A stretch of DNA of 64,000 bases from Bacillus timonensis (GCF_000285535.1 NZ_HE610986.1:137204-201203), one strand, 5' to 3'. Counted from the first letter of the stretch, positions 1-8,432 are shown. The notes: generated by a model from the sequence alone, not told the origin. A program made the numbers and translations.

Positions 1-3
1 CTC

Positions 4-204
4 ATGAAAGGGACTTCGTCGATTTCATTCATGGCGAATCCCCTTCATAGCTCTCATGAAGGGGATTTTGTAACTTTCACTCGGGCGGAGTCCTCTTCAT
101 TACTACCATGAAGGACTTTCCGCAGCAAATTCTTGGCTGAAAGTGACTTCATAACCACTATGAAGGACTTTCACAGGCAATGTCTTGGCCGGAAGTGACT
201 TCAT
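4..204. repeat. Tandem array of four 45-bp hairpin units, period 52 bp
   Basis: Four units occupy 4-48, 56-100, 108-152 and 160-204. Each is 45 bp and they recur exactly every 52 bp. Each unit opens with ATGAA(A/G)GG or ATGAAGGA and closes with CTTCAT, so every unit can fold into a hairpin. Inner stem bases differ between units but stay paired: units 1-2 use GGGA with TCC(C/T), units 3-4 use CTTTC with GAAAG or GGAAG. The array could extend left of the window. Its function is unknown. Confidence 0.8.
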
Positions 205-239
205 CATCTAAAAGATGTTCCACTTTCAAATCAAAATAA

Positions 240-283
240 AAAGCAGCGCGAGTAAAACATTTTGTTTTGCTCGCACTGCTTTA
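240..283 (-). terminator. Rho-independent terminator of proline dehydrogenase gene
   Basis: A long stem pairs AAAGCAG(C/T)GCGAG with its complement around an A/T-rich loop, just past the leftward proline dehydrogenase gene. Confidence 0.75.
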
Positions 284-308
284 CAACTTTTACACCTTTT
301 CAAACAAT

Positions 309-1226
309 CTACTTCCCAAATACCCCTTTTAGAACAAATGCAACATTTGCTGGGCGTTCAGCGAGACGTCTCATAAAATAACCATACCAGTCGGTTCCGT
401 ATGGCACATACACTCGCATCGTATAGCCTTCTTTTACAAGTTCCTCCTGGCGCTCTGTCCGAATCCCGTATAGCATTTGGAACTCAAATTGATTGTGGCT
501 GATATTATGCTCTTTCACTAATTCTTTCGTATATTGAATGATTGCCTCATCATGTGAAGCAACTGCTGTATAGTTACCATTTAACATATGCATCTTTATG
601 ATTTTCTTAAAGTTCTCATCCACATCTTTTTTCTCGGGGAATGCCACTTCTGGCGATTCCTTATAGGCACCTTTTACTAGGCGAAGATTTGGATGATATT
701 CATCTAAGTCCTCTATATCCTTTACAGTCCGATAGAGATAGGCCTGAATAACCGTTCCTACATTATCAAATTCTTTTCGCAGTTCTTTAAAAATCTCAAT
801 GGTCTTCCCACATCTTGAGTAGTCCTCCATGTCAATTGTAACGAAGACATTGTTTTCTTTTGCAACATCAAGAATTCTGCGCATATTATTCATAACAACC
901 TCATCTGAGATATCCAACCCCATTGAAGTCATTTTTAAAGAAAGCTGTGCATTTAATTTTTCTCTACCAATTGCTTTAATTGCATCGATTGACCCATCTG
1001 CCATAAGATTTGCTTCTTCTATACTATCGACGAATTCCCCTAAATAATCGATGGTGACAGCAAGGCCTTTCGCATTAAGCTCTTTAATTTTTTTTACAGC
1101 TAAATTTATTGTTTCACCCGCGACAAATCTGGCTGCGCCAAAGCGTAAACCATATTTCCGCGCTAGTTTTGTAAACGCTTTATTTTTCGATAAAAATAAA
1201 AAGAAGTTACGTAAAATTTGTTCCAT
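309..1226 (-). CDS. Proline dehydrogenase (FAD-dependent)
   Basis: The 305-residue product is a monofunctional proline dehydrogenase of the Bacillus PutB/FadM (YusM) type. It oxidises proline to pyrroline-5-carboxylate with FAD at the membrane face. Residues from about 40 to the end follow the family TIM barrel: a VTIDMED strand in the middle, LRLVKGAYKE, then VASHDE, and near the C-terminus QFEFQMLYG and RVYVPYG followed by a YFMRRLAERPAN arginine motif. The reading frame is open 30 codons further upstream, but the ATG at 1226 follows GAGGGGG at 8 nt and matches the usual N-terminus, so it is preferred. It is divergent from the spore-coat gene yusN, as in B. subtilis. Family assignment is firm; which paralogue it is remains less certain. 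Confidence 0.92.
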   Translation of the reverse strand: MEQILRNFFLFLSKNKAFTKLARKYGLRFGAARFVAGETINLAVKKIKELNAKGLAVTIDYLGEFVDSIEEANLMADGSIDAIKAIGREKLNAQLSLKMTSMGLDISDEVVMNNMRRILDVAKENNVFVTIDMEDYSRCGKTIEIFKELRKEFDNVGTVIQAYLYRTVKDIEDLDEYHPNLRLVKGAYKESPEVAFPEKKDVDENFKKIIKMHMLNGNYTAVASHDEAIIQYTKELVKEHNISHNQFEFQMLYGIRTERQEELVKEGYTMRVYVPYGTDWYGYFMRRLAERPANVAFVLKGVFGK

Positions 1227-1433
1227 GTCGTGTTCCCCCTCGTAACGCACTCTTTCTAGAATTTCTTTTAATCTACTAAATTCTATCACGTTTAAAACGC
1301 TTTGAATATATCCCAAGAAATTTTTGTCGAACGCTTACATGTGGAATCCTGCCATGTTTTATTCTATGCACTGCATACAAAAACGTTTTCTTGGAAACCT
1401 AATATCGAATAGATAGGATAAGGAGGCTTTTAT

Positions 1434-1757
1434 ATGCAACAACAGCAATCACAACAGCAGCAACAGCAACCTTTTTATACACCAAAGGGGGAACAGCTGT
1501 CAGAAGCACCTGCAGTTATTACATCAAAGGACTTGTTATATTTAACCGATATGATGTCCTGGAACCTTTTAGCAGTGAAGAAAGCACATTTCTTTGCAAG
1601 TCAATGTCAAATGCCTGAAATCTCCCAAGCGCTTGAGAAAGCGTGTCAAATGCATCAGCGCCATTATCAACAAATTTTAGACCACATGCAAAAGCATACA
1701 GGTCAACAACCACAGCAGCCAAGTCAAGGCCAAATACAAGGCCAGCAAATGCAATAA
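1434..1757 (+). CDS. yusN: Spore coat-like protein, YusN type
   Basis: This 107-residue protein has glutamine-rich ends (residues 2-12 and about 90-107) flanking a helical core of about 60 residues (ITSKDLLYLTDMMSWN through HYQQILDHMQKH). The core resembles the four-helix coat-F fold. A clear AAGGAGG lies upstream of the ATG. It lies 14 bp before a second coat-F gene and diverges from proline dehydrogenase, as yusN does in B. subtilis. A structural role in the spore coat is inferred from family and position. Confidence 0.75.
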   Translation: MQQQQSQQQQQQPFYTPKGEQLSEAPAVITSKDLLYLTDMMSWNLLAVKKAHFFASQCQMPEISQALEKACQMHQRHYQQILDHMQKHTGQQPQQPSQGQIQGQQMQ

Positions 1758-1771
1758 AAGGGGGCTACATA

Positions 1772-2128
1772 ATGAATCAAATGAATCAGCAAATGAATCA
1801 AAATCAAGTAAAAAATCCAAAAACGAGTGTTCCAAAAACACCACAAATGAATGATCGTGATTTCATAAATGACATGTTGGCAACTGAAAAGTATATGACA
1901 GCTGCCTACAGTACAGCCTTAAATGAAATGAGTCATGATGCATTATATCAAGATATTCGCTCCATCTTCAATGAAACACAGGATTGTCAAAGAGAGCTCT
2001 ATAATCTTATGTTTAAAAATGGTTGGTATAAACTTGAGGAAGAGGAAACCCAAAAGGTTCAACAAAAGTTACAACAGTTTTATAACTATACAACCACACA
2101 GTTTCCAAACCATAACACCATGCAATAA
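1772..2128 (+). CDS. Coat F domain spore coat protein
   Basis: The 118-residue protein has an N/Q-rich N-terminus (about 30 residues) and a coat-F domain with FINDMLATEKYMTAAYSTA, a second helix with IFNETQDCQRELY, and the conserved LMFKNGWY end. The open frame runs upstream into yusN, but the ATG at 1772 follows AAAAGGGGG at 6-7 nt and is the likely start. It probably forms a bicistron with the preceding coat gene. Coat-F proteins are made in the mother cell and deposited on the forespore. Confidence 0.85.
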   Translation: MNQMNQQMNQNQVKNPKTSVPKTPQMNDRDFINDMLATEKYMTAAYSTALNEMSHDALYQDIRSIFNETQDCQRELYNLMFKNGWYKLEEEETQKVQQKLQQFYNYTTTQFPNHNTMQ

Positions 2129-2133
2129 AATAA

Positions 2134-2169
2134 AAGAGATGAAGCACTCTTCATTGTGCCTCATCTCTT
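2134..2169. terminator. Bidirectional terminator between coat gene and DUF2573 gene
   Basis: The stem AAGAGATGA-GCAC pairs with GTGC-TCATCTCTT around a short loop, with A-runs on the left and T-rich sequence on the right. It serves both convergent genes. Confidence 0.75.
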
Positions 2170-2416
2170 ACTTGTTGTTTGACCGATGCTCTTCATTTAA
2201 TTTCTTAATCTCTGCAATAACCTCTTTGATGCCTTCCTTTGCATCAGGGTATGTTTCGTTCCAATGCTTAGCAAGTGGTGGCATTGATTTTGAAATATGC
2301 ATGTAAAGGGACCAAAGCTTTACTTTTTCTTTTAATTCTGGTGAACTTTCACCAAGTAAAAGCTCTGTGTACTTTTCTAGCAATCCATCAACTTGTTCCT
2401 CAATTTTTTTATTCAT
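2168..2416 (-). CDS. yusU: DUF2573 family protein (YusU-like)
   Basis: A small 82-residue soluble helical protein, charged throughout (KKIEEQVDGLLEKYTELLLGE at the start, KKLNEEHRSNN at the end), with a central HISKSMPPLAKHWNETYP stretch. In B. subtilis the DUF2573 gene yusU sits beside the siderophore ATPase gene yusV, and the same linkage is seen here. Its ATG overlaps the TGA of the reductase gene in an ATGA arrangement, with AGGAG 7 nt upstream, so it is the last gene of the iron-uptake operon. Function unknown; involvement in iron uptake is inferred only from position. Confidence 0.8.
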   Translation of the reverse strand: MNKKIEEQVDGLLEKYTELLLGESSPELKEKVKLWSLYMHISKSMPPLAKHWNETYPDAKEGIKEVIAEIKKLNEEHRSNNK

Positions 2417-3192
2417 TTTTTATCTCCTAGTTTACAATTTAGCGGACATGTTTTGCAGCGTTCTTTCGTACTCGTCGTTTTATAATAAAGACAACATGTT
2501 TTCCTAGTTCGGATGTTTTGGTCATATTCTGGACGGTATACCTTTACACCAAAATAACGAGCTAAAGGATTCCATGTAATCGGACCAAATAGTTCCCCTT
2601 CCGCTTTCTTTATCAGGTATTCAAAGTCATCCAGTATCCTCTCTCGTTGTCCATCAAACTTTGGTTTTGCCAATACTGATTCATAAAGCCAATACACATA
2701 AATCGAGATGTTTTCCCACAGAACTTTTTTTGATAGGCCAGAGTTTGTAGAAAGAGTTTGTAAAACTTCATTGATATTCTCACGAAAAATAGTCCGTACT
2801 GTATCATCACGCCATTTTTCTCGAAACTGTGATGGAGCAGGCACCGTTTGAAGGTCTGCAAAATAGAATTTCGGATTCCAATACCACAGTTCTTCTGAAT
2901 CATTCGTTTCTAATGAGATATTTGACAATGAAACATTTAATCTTTTATTTAGTATCGTCATCGCATACAAATTGAGAACCGCGAAAAATCCATAACGTTT
3001 CATGAACATCGACGCCGCTACTCGTTTATCAGGTGCTGAAATTTTCTGCTGAATTTTTTCCAAATACAGGTTTATATTTTCATCCTTAAAAAGCGTAGAA
3101 ATAGGACTTGATAAACTTGAACGAAATTGCCTGTCACTCAGACGAAATTCCTTTAATTGCTCGATTTCCGTATTCAAAAGAAGGTTTGACAT
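2413..3192 (-). CDS. FhuF-like ferric-siderophore reductase (2Fe-2S)
   Basis: The 259-residue product resembles the FhuF/FSR reductases that release iron from ferric hydroxamate siderophores in the cytoplasm. The C-terminus carries the cluster ligands: RKTCC, then C-K-T-C-P-L-N-C. The spacing is CC-x11-C-x2-C, one residue longer than the CC-x10-C-x2-C reported for E. coli FhuF, plus one extra downstream cysteine. The rest is helical with no membrane segment. The frame is open further upstream into the ATPase gene, but the ATG at 3192 has AGGAG at 8 nt and starts just after the ATPase stop. Its place inside the transport operon supports reductive iron release after import. Confidence 0.8.
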   Translation of the reverse strand: MSNLLLNTEIEQLKEFRLSDRQFRSSLSSPISTLFKDENINLYLEKIQQKISAPDKRVAASMFMKRYGFFAVLNLYAMTILNKRLNVSLSNISLETNDSEELWYWNPKFYFADLQTVPAPSQFREKWRDDTVRTIFRENINEVLQTLSTNSGLSKKVLWENISIYVYWLYESVLAKPKFDGQRERILDDFEYLIKKAEGELFGPITWNPLARYFGVKVYRPEYDQNIRTRKTCCLYYKTTSTKERCKTCPLNCKLGDKK

Positions 3193-3194
3193 TT

Positions 3195-4004
3195 TTATAC
3201 TCCTACCTTGTTTAGTATACGTCTTCCCTTGCCGTGAGGAATGCATAATGGTGTACCAAACAGTGGATCGACGGTTACTTCACAATCCATGCCAAACACA
3301 TCTTTTACTAAACTACAATTGACAACAGATTCCGGTTTACCCTGGCCATATATTTGTTTGTTTTTAATCGCAACAATATGATGTGCGTAGCGACAAGCTA
3401 AATTTAAGTCATGTAAAACCATGATGATTGTACGTTTTTCTGTTTCGTTCAATTCAAATAAAAGGTCTAAAATTTCGATTTGGTGTGTCATATCAAGATA
3501 GGTTGTTGGTTCATCAAGTAAAATAATGTCGGTTTGCTGGGCAAGTGTCATTGCAATCCAAGCACGTTGGCGCTGACCACCTGAAAGGGAATCAACAGTC
3601 CGTTCAGCGAAGTCTGTCATATTGGTAGCCTCTAATGCATGGATTACCATTTTCTCATCCTCTTCTGACCATTGCTTTAGCCAGTTTTGGTAAGGGTAAC
3701 GGCCTTGTTTGACTAACTGGAGAACAGTTAAACCTTCTGGAGCAGTTGGTCCTTGAGGAAGAATGGCAAGCTTTCTCGCAACTTCTTTAGTCGGAAGCTT
3801 TGCAATTTTTTCCCCTTCAAGAAGGATTGAACCTTGTTTTGGTTTAAGTAGTCTTGCTAATGAACGCAACAAAGTTGATTTTCCACATCCGTTTCCTCCA
3901 ATGAAAACAGTGATTTCACCCTTTGGTATTTCAAGTTGGAGGTCTTCTATAATAATGGAGTCCCCGTACGATAATGTTAAACCTTCTGTTTCCAATGCAT
4001 TCAT
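3195..4004 (-). CDS. yusV: Iron-siderophore ABC transporter ATP-binding protein
   Basis: A 269-residue FecE/FhuC-type ATPase. Visible motifs are Walker [10 protein letters not shown] near residue 37, the Q-loop LPQGPTAP, signature [10 protein letters not shown], Walker [13 protein letters not shown] and the switch histidine in [16 protein letters not shown] lies 7 nt before the ATG. It is third in the leftward operon after two permease genes and powers import of a hydroxamate siderophore. In B. subtilis YusV serves the YfiYZ-YfhA system, and here the genes are contiguous. Confidence 0.92.
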   Translation of the reverse strand: MNALETEGLTLSYGDSIIIEDLQLEIPKGEITVFIGGNGCGKSTLLRSLARLLKPKQGSILLEGEKIAKLPTKEVARKLAILPQGPTAPEGLTVLQLVKQGRYPYQNWLKQWSEEDEKMVIHALEATNMTDFAERTVDSLSGGQRQRAWIAMTLAQQTDIILLDEPTTYLDMTHQIEILDLLFELNETEKRTIIMVLHDLNLACRYAHHIVAIKNKQIYGQGKPESVVNCSLVKDVFGMDCEVTVDPLFGTPLCIPHGKGRRILNKVGV

Positions 4005-4033
4005 TCAAGTACTCCCCCTTATATTACACGGTC

Positions 4034-5092
4034 TTAGCTATTTCTACTCTTATAAAGCAAGTAGATAAAATAAGGCGCTCCAATTGCAGCGGTGAATACG
4101 CCAGCTGGAACCTCGGTTGGTGAGAAGACAATTCTACCTATTAAATCTGCTACCATTACAAGGATACCTCCTAGTAACGCAGCTGTTGGTAGCAGCGCTC
4201 CAAATGCGGAACCCACTAATCTCCGTGCCATATGTGGCGCCATTAAGCCAACAAATCCAATTCCACCAGCAAAAGCAACTGCACTACCAGTTAATGCTGT
4301 ACTTATTAATAGTAATAAAAATCTTTGTTTCTGTACGGAACTTCCGACCCCAGTTGCTAACTCTTCTCCAAGTTCTTGAATGTTTAAGTTTCTTGCGAGC
4401 ATAAAGCAAAGGATTAATAAGATGATGACAACAGGACTGAGTATTTGTACATTTGCCCAAGTTGACCCATTTACCGTTCCAGTTATCCAAATATTTGCCT
4501 GGCTTGCTTGATAAATTGGTCCCATTACCATAAATGTTGTTGTCAACGCTTGTGTGAGGGCAGAAACACCAATTCCTATTAACACAAGCCGAATTGGTGA
4601 AACTCCATTTTTCCAAGCTAAAATATATACTAAAAACGCAACAACCGTAGCGCCGATAAATGCAGCAACAGGTAGCCATTTTATACTAACAGTCAAAGCA
4701 TTACTAGAATTCGAAAAAGTGGCTAAAAATGCAACAACTGCAACAGACGCACCACCTGTAATTCCTAGAATATCTGGAGATGCAAGAGGATTACGAATAA
4801 TTCCTTGTAAGATACTACCCGCAGCAGCCAATGCCATGCCTACTAAAAAGGCTATAAGTATTCTTGGTAAACGAAAAGATGTGACAACCAATTGCTCCAT
4901 CCGTGAACCATAGCCAAACAATGTTTTTACAACCGTAACAGGGTCTATTTTCATTTCTCCCAACCCTGTACTTACTAAAAACAAAACTATAGCTACTGCT
5001 ACTAGAGTAAAAAACGTAACAAGTGCTTTTTTATCAATTAAAAAGGATATAGTTCCCTTTTTCCCCATTCGAAATGCTCGATATTTATTCAT
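4034..5092 (-). CDS. yfhA: Iron-siderophore ABC transporter permease (YfhA-like)
   Basis: A 352-residue FecCD-family permease with about ten hydrophobic segments. Conserved pieces include RLPRILIAFLVGMALAAAG, GIIRNPLASPDILG, the EELATGVG cytoplasmic coupling region and FVGLMAPHMARRLVG. The start codon lies 2 nt after the stop of the upstream permease gene, so both are co-translated. It forms the second half of the membrane heterodimer. Closest remembered relative is B. subtilis YfhA, partner of YfiZ for schizokinen/arthrobactin. Confidence 0.9.
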   Translation of the reverse strand: MNKYRAFRMGKKGTISFLIDKKALVTFFTLVAVAIVLFLVSTGLGEMKIDPVTVVKTLFGYGSRMEQLVVTSFRLPRILIAFLVGMALAAAGSILQGIIRNPLASPDILGITGGASVAVVAFLATFSNSSNALTVSIKWLPVAAFIGATVVAFLVYILAWKNGVSPIRLVLIGIGVSALTQALTTTFMVMGPIYQASQANIWITGTVNGSTWANVQILSPVVIILLILCFMLARNLNIQELGEELATGVGSSVQKQRFLLLLISTALTGSAVAFAGGIGFVGLMAPHMARRLVGSAFGALLPTAALLGGILVMVADLIGRIVFSPTEVPAGVFTAAIGAPYFIYLLYKSRNS

Positions 5093-5094
5093 GC

Positions 5095-6093
5095 TTAACG
5101 AAACCCCTTTCTCGCCACATAAATAAAGAAAGGTGTTCCGATTAATGCTGTCATTACACCTACTGGTACCTCTTCTGGCATGACAATATATCTTGCTGCA
5201 ATATCGGCAACTAGAAGTAACACGCCACCAAGAATCCCACTAAACGGAAGAATCCAACGATGATCAATTCCAACCAATGCCCTAGCAAGGTGAGGAATTA
5301 CGATTCCGATAAACCCAATTGGCCCAGCAACTGCAACTGCACTACCCGCTAACAGTATAATTGTAATAGCGGTTATAAGTTTAACTGTCCCCGTTCTCTG
5401 TCCTAGCCCTTTTGCAACATCTTCTCCCATAGTTAGAATATTAATTTTATTAGCTAAGAGAAGGGATGCTACCCAGGCAACGACTAAATATGGAAGAACA
5501 CTTGTTAGCATCTCAAGCTTTCTTCCTTGGATTGATCCTGCAAGCCAGAATAGTACTTGGTCTAATGCCATTTCATCAATGACAAGTAATCCTTGTGTGA
5601 AGGAGGAGAACATTGCAGCAATTGCCGCTCCTGCCAATGTCAATTTCATCGGTGTGAGGCCTTCGCGCCCAAGTGATCCAATAAAATATACAATACATGC
5701 AGCAATAGCTGCACCTGCAAAGGCAACCCAGGTAAAGGCTTGTAACGAATTAATCGAGAAAATGGAGACAGCAGCCACAATAAAAAAACCCGCTCCAGCG
5801 TTGACACCAAAGATTCCAGGTGATGCTAATGGATTTTTCGTTAAAGCTTGCATGAGTGCTCCCGCAATTCCTAAACTCGCTCCAACAGCTGTAGCAATTA
5901 AAGAGCGCGGCAAGCGAATTGTTTCAATAATGATATGTTCGTTAGAACCATTAAAAGCAGTGAATGTTTGATAAGCCATTTTCCAGGATGTATCTGTGTA
6001 TCCATAAACAATGCTTGCACACATTGAAAACAGTAACAATAAAATCCCGATAATTAGTCCGGTAAATTTAGCTTGAGTTGATTTCAAAACCAT
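5095..6093 (-). CDS. yfiZ: Iron-siderophore ABC transporter permease (YfiZ-like)
   Basis: First gene of the leftward operon. The 332-residue FecCD-family permease has about ten membrane segments and the family signatures RLPRSLIATAVGASLGIAG, ALTKNPLASPGIFGVNAG, GEDVAKGLGQ and GFIGIVIPHLAR. GAGGGG lies upstream of the ATG at a slightly long 10-nt spacing. It is divergent from the binding-protein gene, with the Fur-controlled promoters between them. Confidence 0.9.
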   Translation of the reverse strand: MVLKSTQAKFTGLIIGILLLLFSMCASIVYGYTDTSWKMAYQTFTAFNGSNEHIIIETIRLPRSLIATAVGASLGIAGALMQALTKNPLASPGIFGVNAGAGFFIVAAVSIFSINSLQAFTWVAFAGAAIAACIVYFIGSLGREGLTPMKLTLAGAAIAAMFSSFTQGLLVIDEMALDQVLFWLAGSIQGRKLEMLTSVLPYLVVAWVASLLLANKINILTMGEDVAKGLGQRTGTVKLITAITIILLAGSAVAVAGPIGFIGIVIPHLARALVGIDHRWILPFSGILGGVLLLVADIAARYIVMPEEVPVGVMTALIGTPFFIYVARKGFR

Positions 6094-6248
6094 TATAATA
6101 GAGCCCCTCGGTAATAAGAAAGAAATGTATGACTTTGGATAAACATGTTTATGTTAATATTAGGTGTTTTTTGTTATGTTATACATTTTCCCAGTCTCCC
6201 TATTTCATTGTAGAAAGACAAAGAAAATTAGTATTTTATTTCTCTTTT

Positions 6249-6277
6249 AGTCTATTTGAAATGAGAATGATTGTCAA
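6249..6277 (-). promoter_or_regulatory. Promoter of yfiZ-yfhA-yusV operon
   Basis: Reading leftward, a perfect -35 TTGACA (6277-6272), a 17-nt spacer and -10 TAGACT (6254-6249) lie upstream of yfiZ. The -35 overlaps the first Fur box. Confidence 0.6.
6262..6276. promoter_or_regulatory. Fur box 1
   Basis: TGAGAATGATTGTCA matches the 7-1-7 Fur consensus TGATAATNATTATCA at 12 of the 14 specified positions. It overlaps the -35 of the leftward operon. Confidence 0.75.
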
Positions 6278-6282
6278 TGAAA

Positions 6283-6297
6283 TGAAAATCATTCTCA
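6283..6297. promoter_or_regulatory. Fur box 2
   Basis: TGAAAATCATTCTCA matches the 7-1-7 Fur consensus with two mismatches, 21 bp (two helical turns) from box 1, so two dimers could sit side by side over the leftward promoter. Confidence 0.75.
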
Positions 6298-6305
6298 ATT
6301 TAGTA

Positions 6306-6334
6306 TTGACTAAAGATTTAAATCACTTTATCAT
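6306..6334 (+). promoter_or_regulatory. Promoter of the siderophore-binding lipoprotein gene
   Basis: -35 TTGACT, a 17-nt spacer and -10 TATCAT give a good SigA promoter. The expected start falls near 6341, just before the third Fur box. Confidence 0.65.
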
Positions 6335-6344
6335 TTTAAATAAA

Positions 6345-6359
6345 TGAAAATCATTATCA
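6345..6359. promoter_or_regulatory. Fur box 3
   Basis: TGAAAATCATTATCA matches the Fur consensus with one mismatch and lies at the predicted transcription start of the lipoprotein gene. Confidence 0.8.
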
Positions 6360-6377
6360 ATTAGAGGAGGATACAAG

Positions 6378-7358
6378 ATGAACTTTAAAAAGAAAGTATA
6401 TCTCGGATTTCTGACGCTGGCTATATGTTCATTACTATTAGCTGCTTGTGGAGCTGCAGATAATACCGACAAAGGCAACAATGCAGCAAAAACTGAAGGA
6501 GAAAATACATACACGGTTGATCATGCAATGGGTTCAACCAAAATCAGTAAAAATCCAGAAAGAATTGTCGTTTTAACAAATGAGGGAACGGAAGCCTTAT
6601 TAGCAATGGGAGTTACCCCAGTAGGTGCAGTTCGTTCTTGGATTGGCGATCCATGGTATGAACATATTGAGAAACAAATGGAAGGTGTAGAAGTTGTTGG
6701 TGAAGAAAGCAATGTTAATATTGAAGCAATAGCTGCGCTTGAACCTGATTTAATTATCGGAAATAAAATGCGACAAGAAAAAATTTATGAGCAATTAAAA
6801 GCGATTGCTCCAACTGTTTTTGCCGAGGATTTACGAGGAGATTGGCAAAAGAACTTTACTCTTTATTCAAAAGCAATCAACAAAGAAGAAGAAGGAAAAA
6901 AAGTTCTTGATGAATTTAAAGACCATTTAAATAAAGTAAAAGAGAATATCAATACTGATACAGAAGTGTCCGTTGTCCGTTTTATGGAAGGACGCACTCG
7001 GATTTATTATACTGATTCCTTTTCAGGGGTTATTTTCGAACAATTGGGCTTGAAGCGTCCACAGCAGCAGGTTGATTTATTTGCACAGGATCAAAATGAT
7101 CAATTTACTCGAGAAGTTGACCAAGAAAAGATTCCATTAATGGATGGAGACGTTATTTTCTACTTCACCTATGAAACAGGAAATGGTGAAGCAACTAAAG
7201 TTGAAAAAGAATGGATAAATAATCCGTTATGGAAAGGGTTAAATGCGGTTAATGCAGGAAATGCTTACAAAGTAAGTGATCCAATTTGGAACACCGCGGG
7301 TGGCGTTCTAGCAGCTAACCTCATGCTAGATGATATTGAAGAATACTTAGCAAAGTAA
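6378..7358 (+). CDS. yfiY: Iron-siderophore ABC transporter substrate-binding lipoprotein
   Basis: A 326-residue FecB/FhuD-type binding protein. The N-terminus is a lipoprotein signal ending in LLAAC (Cys24). The mature part has the two-lobe layout with NPERIVVLTNEGTEALLAMG, EAIAALEPDLIIG and C-terminal WNTAGGVLAANLMLDDIE. AGAGGAGG precedes the ATG. It would be anchored outside the membrane and deliver ferric siderophore to the divergently encoded permeases. Three Fur boxes in the shared region indicate iron repression. Assignment to YfiY (schizokinen-type hydroxamates) rests on gene context. Confidence 0.9.
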   Translation: MNFKKKVYLGFLTLAICSLLLAACGAADNTDKGNNAAKTEGENTYTVDHAMGSTKISKNPERIVVLTNEGTEALLAMGVTPVGAVRSWIGDPWYEHIEKQMEGVEVVGEESNVNIEAIAALEPDLIIGNKMRQEKIYEQLKAIAPTVFAEDLRGDWQKNFTLYSKAINKEEEGKKVLDEFKDHLNKVKENINTDTEVSVVRFMEGRTRIYYTDSFSGVIFEQLGLKRPQQQVDLFAQDQNDQFTREVDQEKIPLMDGDVIFYFTYETGNGEATKVEKEWINNPLWKGLNAVNAGNAYKVSDPIWNTAGGVLAANLMLDDIEEYLAK

Positions 7359-7388
7359 GTCGAAATGCTAAAAACTTAACATTAAATT

Positions 7389-7420
7389 AGCTCCCACATT
7401 TTTTCGTGGGAGCTTTTTGT
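7389..7420. terminator. Terminator between yfiY and oxidoreductase gene
   Basis: AGCTCCCAC pairs with GTGGGAGCT around an AT-rich loop and is followed by TTTTTGTTT. The convergent gene stops directly after it. Confidence 0.85.
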
Positions 7421-8371
7421 TTATTTTGCTCGTAGCTTTTCTAAAATGACCTGTGCCTCATACCCATCTTTAAATGTATATAACTGACTTTCTTTTCCTG
7501 CTATGGCTGCAACAAGATTATCAATAAGGGTAACTGATTCTTCCGTTTCAACTTCAATCGGCTTAATTTCCTCACCTAATTTGCCACCTTCAAGTCTTCC
7601 CCAATCGACAAGGGATAGTGTCCCTTCTGTTCCATAAGCCGTATAAGTGATTCGTTCCGCACCAGCAATTTGGCTGATTCCATTTAGTAAAAATGGTGTA
7701 CCATCCTCTAACTCTAATGAAGCAATAACCCCCGTTTCGCATTTAGACTGATCCTCAGGAAGTTCCAACTGGCTATGTTGATATGTGATGGATCCAAAAA
7801 TCCGTTGTGTTAATTGAATAAAATGGACCCCAACTTCCAACACAAAGCCACCTTGTTCTCGACCAGCAACCCATTCATTCTGTTGCCATAAACGTGGCCA
7901 GTTTGGGAAATTCAATGAAAGTTCTAGTTTACGTAGCTTTCCTATGTATCCTTCTTTCATCAACCGCTCAAAGGTATTGGCTGGGCTACTGTAGTTAAGC
8001 GGAAAATTCATAGCATGAATGATAGCTTTGTTTTCTACTTTTTCATACATTTCCTTAGCCTCTTCAAGTGAGTTTGCTAGAGGTTTTTCGCATAAAACAT
8101 GGATTCCTTTTTCAATAACATCCATTGTAACAACATGGTGATATTTTGGTGGAACCGCTACATAAACAAGGTCCAACTTTTCTTCTGCAAGCATATCCTT
8201 GTGGTTATCATACCAATTGATTCCCCCAAGCTTTTCCGCCATATTTGTAGCACGCTCTATATTCGTATCAACGACTGCTGTAACTTTAGTATGGCTATTT
8301 GCGTTAAAACCTTGGATTAACCTCTCCCCAATTGCCCCAAGACCAATTACTCCTACCTTTATATATTCCAT
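7421..8371 (-). CDS. Gfo/Idh/MocA family NAD(P)-dependent oxidoreductase
   Basis: A 316-residue dehydrogenase with an N-terminal Rossmann fold (VGVIGLGAIGERL near residue 6), the family's CEKPLA motif (about residue 93) and a C-terminal alpha/beta domain carrying the GGFVLEVGVHFIQL active-site region. Substrates of this family are usually sugars, inositols or related polyols; nothing here fixes which. The open frame starts earlier, but GGAGGAG sits 8 nt before the second internal ATG at 8371, which is chosen over the ATG two codons upstream. No operon partner is evident. Confidence 0.85.
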   Translation of the reverse strand: MEYIKVGVIGLGAIGERLIQGFNANSHTKVTAVVDTNIERATNMAEKLGGINWYDNHKDMLAEEKLDLVYVAVPPKYHHVVTMDVIEKGIHVLCEKPLANSLEEAKEMYEKVENKAIIHAMNFPLNYSSPANTFERLMKEGYIGKLRKLELSLNFPNWPRLWQQNEWVAGREQGGFVLEVGVHFIQLTQRIFGSITYQHSQLELPEDQSKCETGVIASLELEDGTPFLLNGISQIAGAERITYTAYGTEGTLSLVDWGRLEGGKLGEEIKPIEVETEESVTLIDNLVAAIAGKESQLYTFKDGYEAQVILEKLRAK

Positions 8372-8432
8372 ATTCATCTCTCCTCCCCATTCCCCCATTA
8401 TAATTCCAGCTCTTAAAATCGTCTATCAATAA

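Noticed and set aside
4-204. CRISPR-like regular spacing
   Set aside because: Only four units, each is a degenerate hairpin with conserved ends, and there are no unique spacers or cas genes.
829-1245. Rightward open frames across proline dehydrogenase
   Set aside because: They lie antisense to a well-conserved gene, have no ribosome sites and no family features.
6129-6347. 72-codon frame in the yfiZ-yfiY promoter region
   Set aside because: It overlaps the promoters and three Fur boxes and has no ribosome site.
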